IMG/VR virus record: IMGVR_UViG_3300007511_000123
Coordinates: 1-26,261 of that record
Direction: 5' to 3' (one strand)
DNA: 26,261 nt
Source: a virus
The first letter of the stretch is position 1, and each line of letters opens with the position of its first letter. The notes beneath the pieces are model-generated. The model had not been told where the DNA came from. It searched no databases and was given only the letters and a program-made list of their open reading frames with translations. Of this stretch, positions 24,569 through 26,261 are shown one piece after another. The translations under genes and the position numbers were made by a program.

Positions 24569-24595
24569 AATATATTCTCCTTGTTAAATTTATAT

Positions 24596-24610
24596 TATAC
24601 TAATAGTATA
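24596..24610. promoter_or_regulatory. Palindrome over the -10 box of the exported-protein promoter
   Basis: TATACTAATAGTATA is a palindrome with 7-base arms around one central base. It contains the -10 hexamer of the minus-strand promoter and reaches the expected transcription start. A repressor bound here would block transcription; no such repressor gene is visible in the window. Confidence 0.5.
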
Positions 24611-24633
24611 TCATAGAATGCTTATCTAGTCAA
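24605..24633 (-). promoter_or_regulatory. Sigma-70 promoter for the two exported-protein genes
   Basis: Read on the minus strand, TTGACT (24633-24628) and TATACT (24610-24605) are 17 bases apart. Both hexamers are one base from consensus at most positions and the spacing is optimal. The -35 hexamer overlaps the stop codon of the upstream gene. The transcript would start near 24598 and read through both exported-protein genes to the terminator region. Confidence 0.8.
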
Positions 24634-24799
24634 GCTCTAATTCTTTAATTACTCTATAAGCTTGTTCTATGTGTAGTTCCCAACGCATACGTCCTTTATT
24701 CCTACCCATCATATGTTCTTCTGAGCCTGGACCAGCGATAGCTTTAGCTACGCGTTCCACCATATAATGTAGACCATCATTGCCGTTGAGTCCTATCAT
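24626..24799 (-). CDS. Small hypothetical protein
   Basis: A 57-residue protein starting at ATG 24799. This start has AGGA at a good distance and lies just after the stop of the upstream gene, whereas a longer frame from TTG 24820 would overlap that gene. The sequence begins MIGLNGNDGLHYMVERVAK and ends with a charged helix (WELHIEQAYRVIKELELD). No family is recognised. The tight spacing suggests co-transcription with the upstream small genes. Its end carries the -35 element of the next promoter. Confidence 0.6.
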   Translation of the reverse strand: MIGLNGNDGLHYMVERVAKAIAGPGSEEHMMGRNKGRMRWELHIEQAYRVIKELELD

Positions 24800-24809
24800 A
24801 TCTATCCTA

Positions 24810-25046
24810 TTAAATACCAAGACCTGCTCTCTCTTTAATTAAAGCATTGATCTCACCTTCAACATCAGCCAAAGTCAACTCTTCATCCATTGGAAATATG
24901 AAGGAACAACCCCTGAGGAAGTAAGTCATGTTACTCATTACTTCATCCAAGGAAATTGTTGAAAACTCTTGAGTGGTCCTATTATCTATCTCTCCCTCAT
25001 CATTAAAATCTACTTTTGTCAGTGTGTAAATTGAATCTTTAATCAT
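24810..25046 (-). CDS. Small acidic hypothetical protein
   Basis: A 78-residue acidic protein with one or two cysteine residues and no signal peptide or membrane segment. It begins MIKDSIYTLTKVDFNDEGEI, suggesting a beta hairpin, and ends with a helix (LADVEGEINALIKERAGLGI). The ATG has a strong AGGAGAG site. It lies in a row of small minus-strand genes that resemble the accessory, often early, genes of phages. No function can be assigned. Confidence 0.65.
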   Translation of the reverse strand: MIKDSIYTLTKVDFNDEGEIDNRTTQEFSTISLDEVMSNMTYFLRGCSFIFPMDEELTLADVEGEINALIKERAGLGI

Positions 25047-25058
25047 TACGCTACTCTC

Positions 25059-25247
25059 CTATTTAAAAATGTCATTGAAAATATCTGGTAAGTCTGGTTT
25101 AGTCTTACCCGAATCTCTTTGTGAATACCCTTGGTTCCCTGTCATATTAAAAAACTGATGTAATCCTTTGGGTGTAAAGTTAGCTCCCTTTGTAAGCCAG
25201 TGAGGATTCTTATCTGTATATCTTTTCCAGAGTTCTTCTCTATTCAT
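25059..25247 (-). CDS. Small basic hypothetical protein
   Basis: A 62-residue protein rich in K, N, F and aromatic residues (MNREELWKRYTDKNPHW, then FFNMTGNQGYSQRDSG). It contains no cysteine or membrane segment. The ATG has an AAGG site, and the gene is separated from the phosphoesterase gene by 42 bases that hold the TACATTAA repeats. The family is not recognised. The N-terminal segment, WKRYTDKNPHWLTKG, looks like the start of small phage accessory proteins with a helical first turn, but that is only a weak resemblance. Confidence 0.6.
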   Translation of the reverse strand: MNREELWKRYTDKNPHWLTKGANFTPKGLHQFFNMTGNQGYSQRDSGKTKPDLPDIFNDIFK

Positions 25248-25254
25248 AATACCT

Positions 25255-25293
25255 TACATTAACCCTTTTAATGTATGACATATCCTACATTAA
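25255..25293. repeat. Three copies of TACATTAA, two forming an inverted repeat
   Basis: TACATTAA occurs at 25255-25262, as its reverse complement TTAATGTA at 25268-25275, and again at 25286-25293, which overlaps the stop of the phosphoesterase gene. The first two form an 8-bp hairpin with a 5-base loop. On the minus strand they lie just upstream of the small gene at 25059-25247, where they could be protein-binding sites or an mRNA hairpin. Confidence 0.7.
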
Positions 25294-26141
25294 CCTGCAT
25301 CTTCTAGGTTATTGCCTGTTATTTCAATCACTAAATCATCTTGAAAGTCAGGGTTCTCTTCGTAGTTATGATAACCTCTGGGGTTACTAAGTACTCTAGT
25401 ATCTTCCACCATATAATCATTTGAGCTATGGGTGTGTCCATGTATCCATAGATCAATGTTATGTACCTCTATGAAGTCATCAAGGTTGCTGTAGTATGCT
25501 TCATTAATAGCACTCAGCCCATACCTTCTCATATCTACTGACTTCTTAGAAGGTAAATGGTGAGACACTACAACATTGTATTTGGTCTCAGACTGCTGAA
25601 GAACATAATTAATCCAGTCCTTAATCTTATAATGTTCATCCACTGATCTTCTAGGTGTGAAGGCGTATTCATCTGGTACCTCTTCATCATGTCTATATGT
25701 AGATATATTCTTACCTCCTGAGTCCTTGAGAGACATACGACAACCGTTGTAGTCATTCATCATACTCCAAGCTGCATCCATACTAGACTGATCATAATGG
25801 TTGAAATCAGTCCAGAGAATACCTCCAACAAAGGTAGTATCGTTTATCTCTACACTAGTACCTTCATCAAGATAATAAACATTCCTACTAGCTAAGTCAT
25901 CCCACCCTTCATTCCACTGTGATCTAATGGTATCTACATTCCCACTCCGATAGAATGAATGGTTGCCTAGGACAAAGACTACTGGCTTCTCATGTTTCTC
26001 TGCTAACATGATACAGTATTCTCTCTCCCTGCTCCACCCTACATCAATATCACCAGCCAAGACTATTACATTTGCATCAGTCTTAGGTAGATCTATGTCT
26101 CCAAACTCTAGGTGAAGGTCACTTACTACTTGTAGTTTCAT
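25290..26141 (-). CDS. Calcineurin-like metallophosphoesterase
   Basis: A 283-residue protein with the full motif set of the calcineurin-like family: SDLHLEF with D8 and H10; AGDIDVG with D31; LGNHSFY with N60 and H61; VVSHHLP with H194 and H195; and HGHTH at 234-238. These residues would bind two metal ions and hydrolyse a phosphoester. The substrate (nucleic acid, nucleotide or protein phosphate) is unknown. The enzyme has no signal peptide and should act in the host cytoplasm. The ATG overlaps the stop of the preceding gene (ATGA), so the two genes are coupled. Its neighbours are small genes typical of the non-structural part of phage genomes. Confidence 0.92.
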   Translation of the reverse strand: MKLQVVSDLHLEFGDIDLPKTDANVIVLAGDIDVGWSREREYCIMLAEKHEKPVVFVLGNHSFYRSGNVDTIRSQWNEGWDDLASRNVYYLDEGTSVEINDTTFVGGILWTDFNHYDQSSMDAAWSMMNDYNGCRMSLKDSGGKNISTYRHDEEVPDEYAFTPRRSVDEHYKIKDWINYVLQQSETKYNVVVSHHLPSKKSVDMRRYGLSAINEAYYSNLDDFIEVHNIDLWIHGHTHSSNDYMVEDTRVLSNPRGYHNYEENPDFQDDLVIEITGNNLEDAG

Positions 26142-26261
26142 TTCTCTAACCTCTCTACATAATACTCATAGTGATCTGCATAAAAATGACAACACTCCCC
26201 ACATATCTCAGCGTAAGTACCTGCTGTCTCTGAGTCACCTGAGTTGTGCTTGCAGGTGTCA
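26138..26261 (-). CDS. Cys/His-rich protein, possible zinc-binding (5' partial)
   Basis: Only the last 40 codons are in the window; the frame is open at the edge. The visible part has CKH near its start and CGECCH about 16 residues later, a spacing that could bind one zinc ion. It then ends with an aromatic and charged helix (FYADHYEYYVERLEK). The stop overlaps the phosphoesterase start (ATGA). Such short zinc-ribbon proteins are common among small phage genes, but without the N-terminus no function can be given. Confidence 0.6.
   Translation of the reverse strand, partial: DTCKHNSGDSETAGTYAEICGECCHFYADHYEYYVERLEK

Noticed and set aside
1-26261. tRNA genes, insertion sequences, integrase or attachment sites
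   Set aside because: I looked for cloverleaf-like segments, transposase motifs and integrase motifs and saw none. A tRNA scan and transposase search would be needed to be certain.

Overview
The window looks like the structural half of a tailed bacteriophage genome, probably a short-tailed (podovirus-type) phage of an aquatic Gram-negative bacterium. Basis: the gene order terminase, portal, scaffold, major capsid protein, tail adaptor, tail nozzle, GNAT protein in the T7 gp13 position, small coiled-coil internal protein and giant internal virion proteins follows the T7-like plan. The second tail fibre carries a LLDDYEEGTWTP segment of the kind common in marine phage fibres. The lysis genes include a lipoprotein with a C-terminal membrane helix, which implies an outer membrane. 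No RNA polymerase, integrase or replication gene is in view, so the family cannot be fixed and lifestyle is unknown. The DNA is mostly AT-rich, and two promoters match the host sigma-70 consensus closely.

Layout, plus strand: 1-3527 holds two tail fibre or spike genes and two small accessory structural genes. 3530-7442 holds the terminase subunits and the portal. 7442-8627 holds a lysine-rich repeat protein and a small unknown. A consensus promoter with a 5' hairpin (8631-8689) precedes the scaffold, capsid and decoration-like genes (8718-10935). A strong hairpin at 10943-10982 separates these from the tail and internal-virion block (10999-23355). The block ends with a 529-residue protein that appears to fuse an ADP-ribosyltransferase-like domain to a GNAT acetyltransferase domain. 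A holin-like gene and a probable u-spanin (23367-23965) are followed by a strong terminator at 23976-24022.

Layout, minus strand: everything from 24028 to the right edge is transcribed toward the terminator. From right to left there is the end of a Cys/His-rich protein, a calcineurin-like metallophosphoesterase, three small unknown genes, and a two-gene unit with its own consensus promoter encoding two small exported proteins. That pair is arranged like a moron, meaning an independently expressed accessory cassette.

How the genes fit together: terminase and portal package DNA into the scaffold-assembled capsid. Adaptor and nozzle build the short tail, and fibres and spike bind the host surface. 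The 146-, 1519- and 582-residue proteins are candidates for the ejected internal proteins, and the last two genes plus terminator complete lysis. The most interesting candidates are the ART-GNAT fusion at the end of the ejection-protein cluster, the exported-protein cassette, and the lysine-rich repeat protein with a buried hydrophobic segment.
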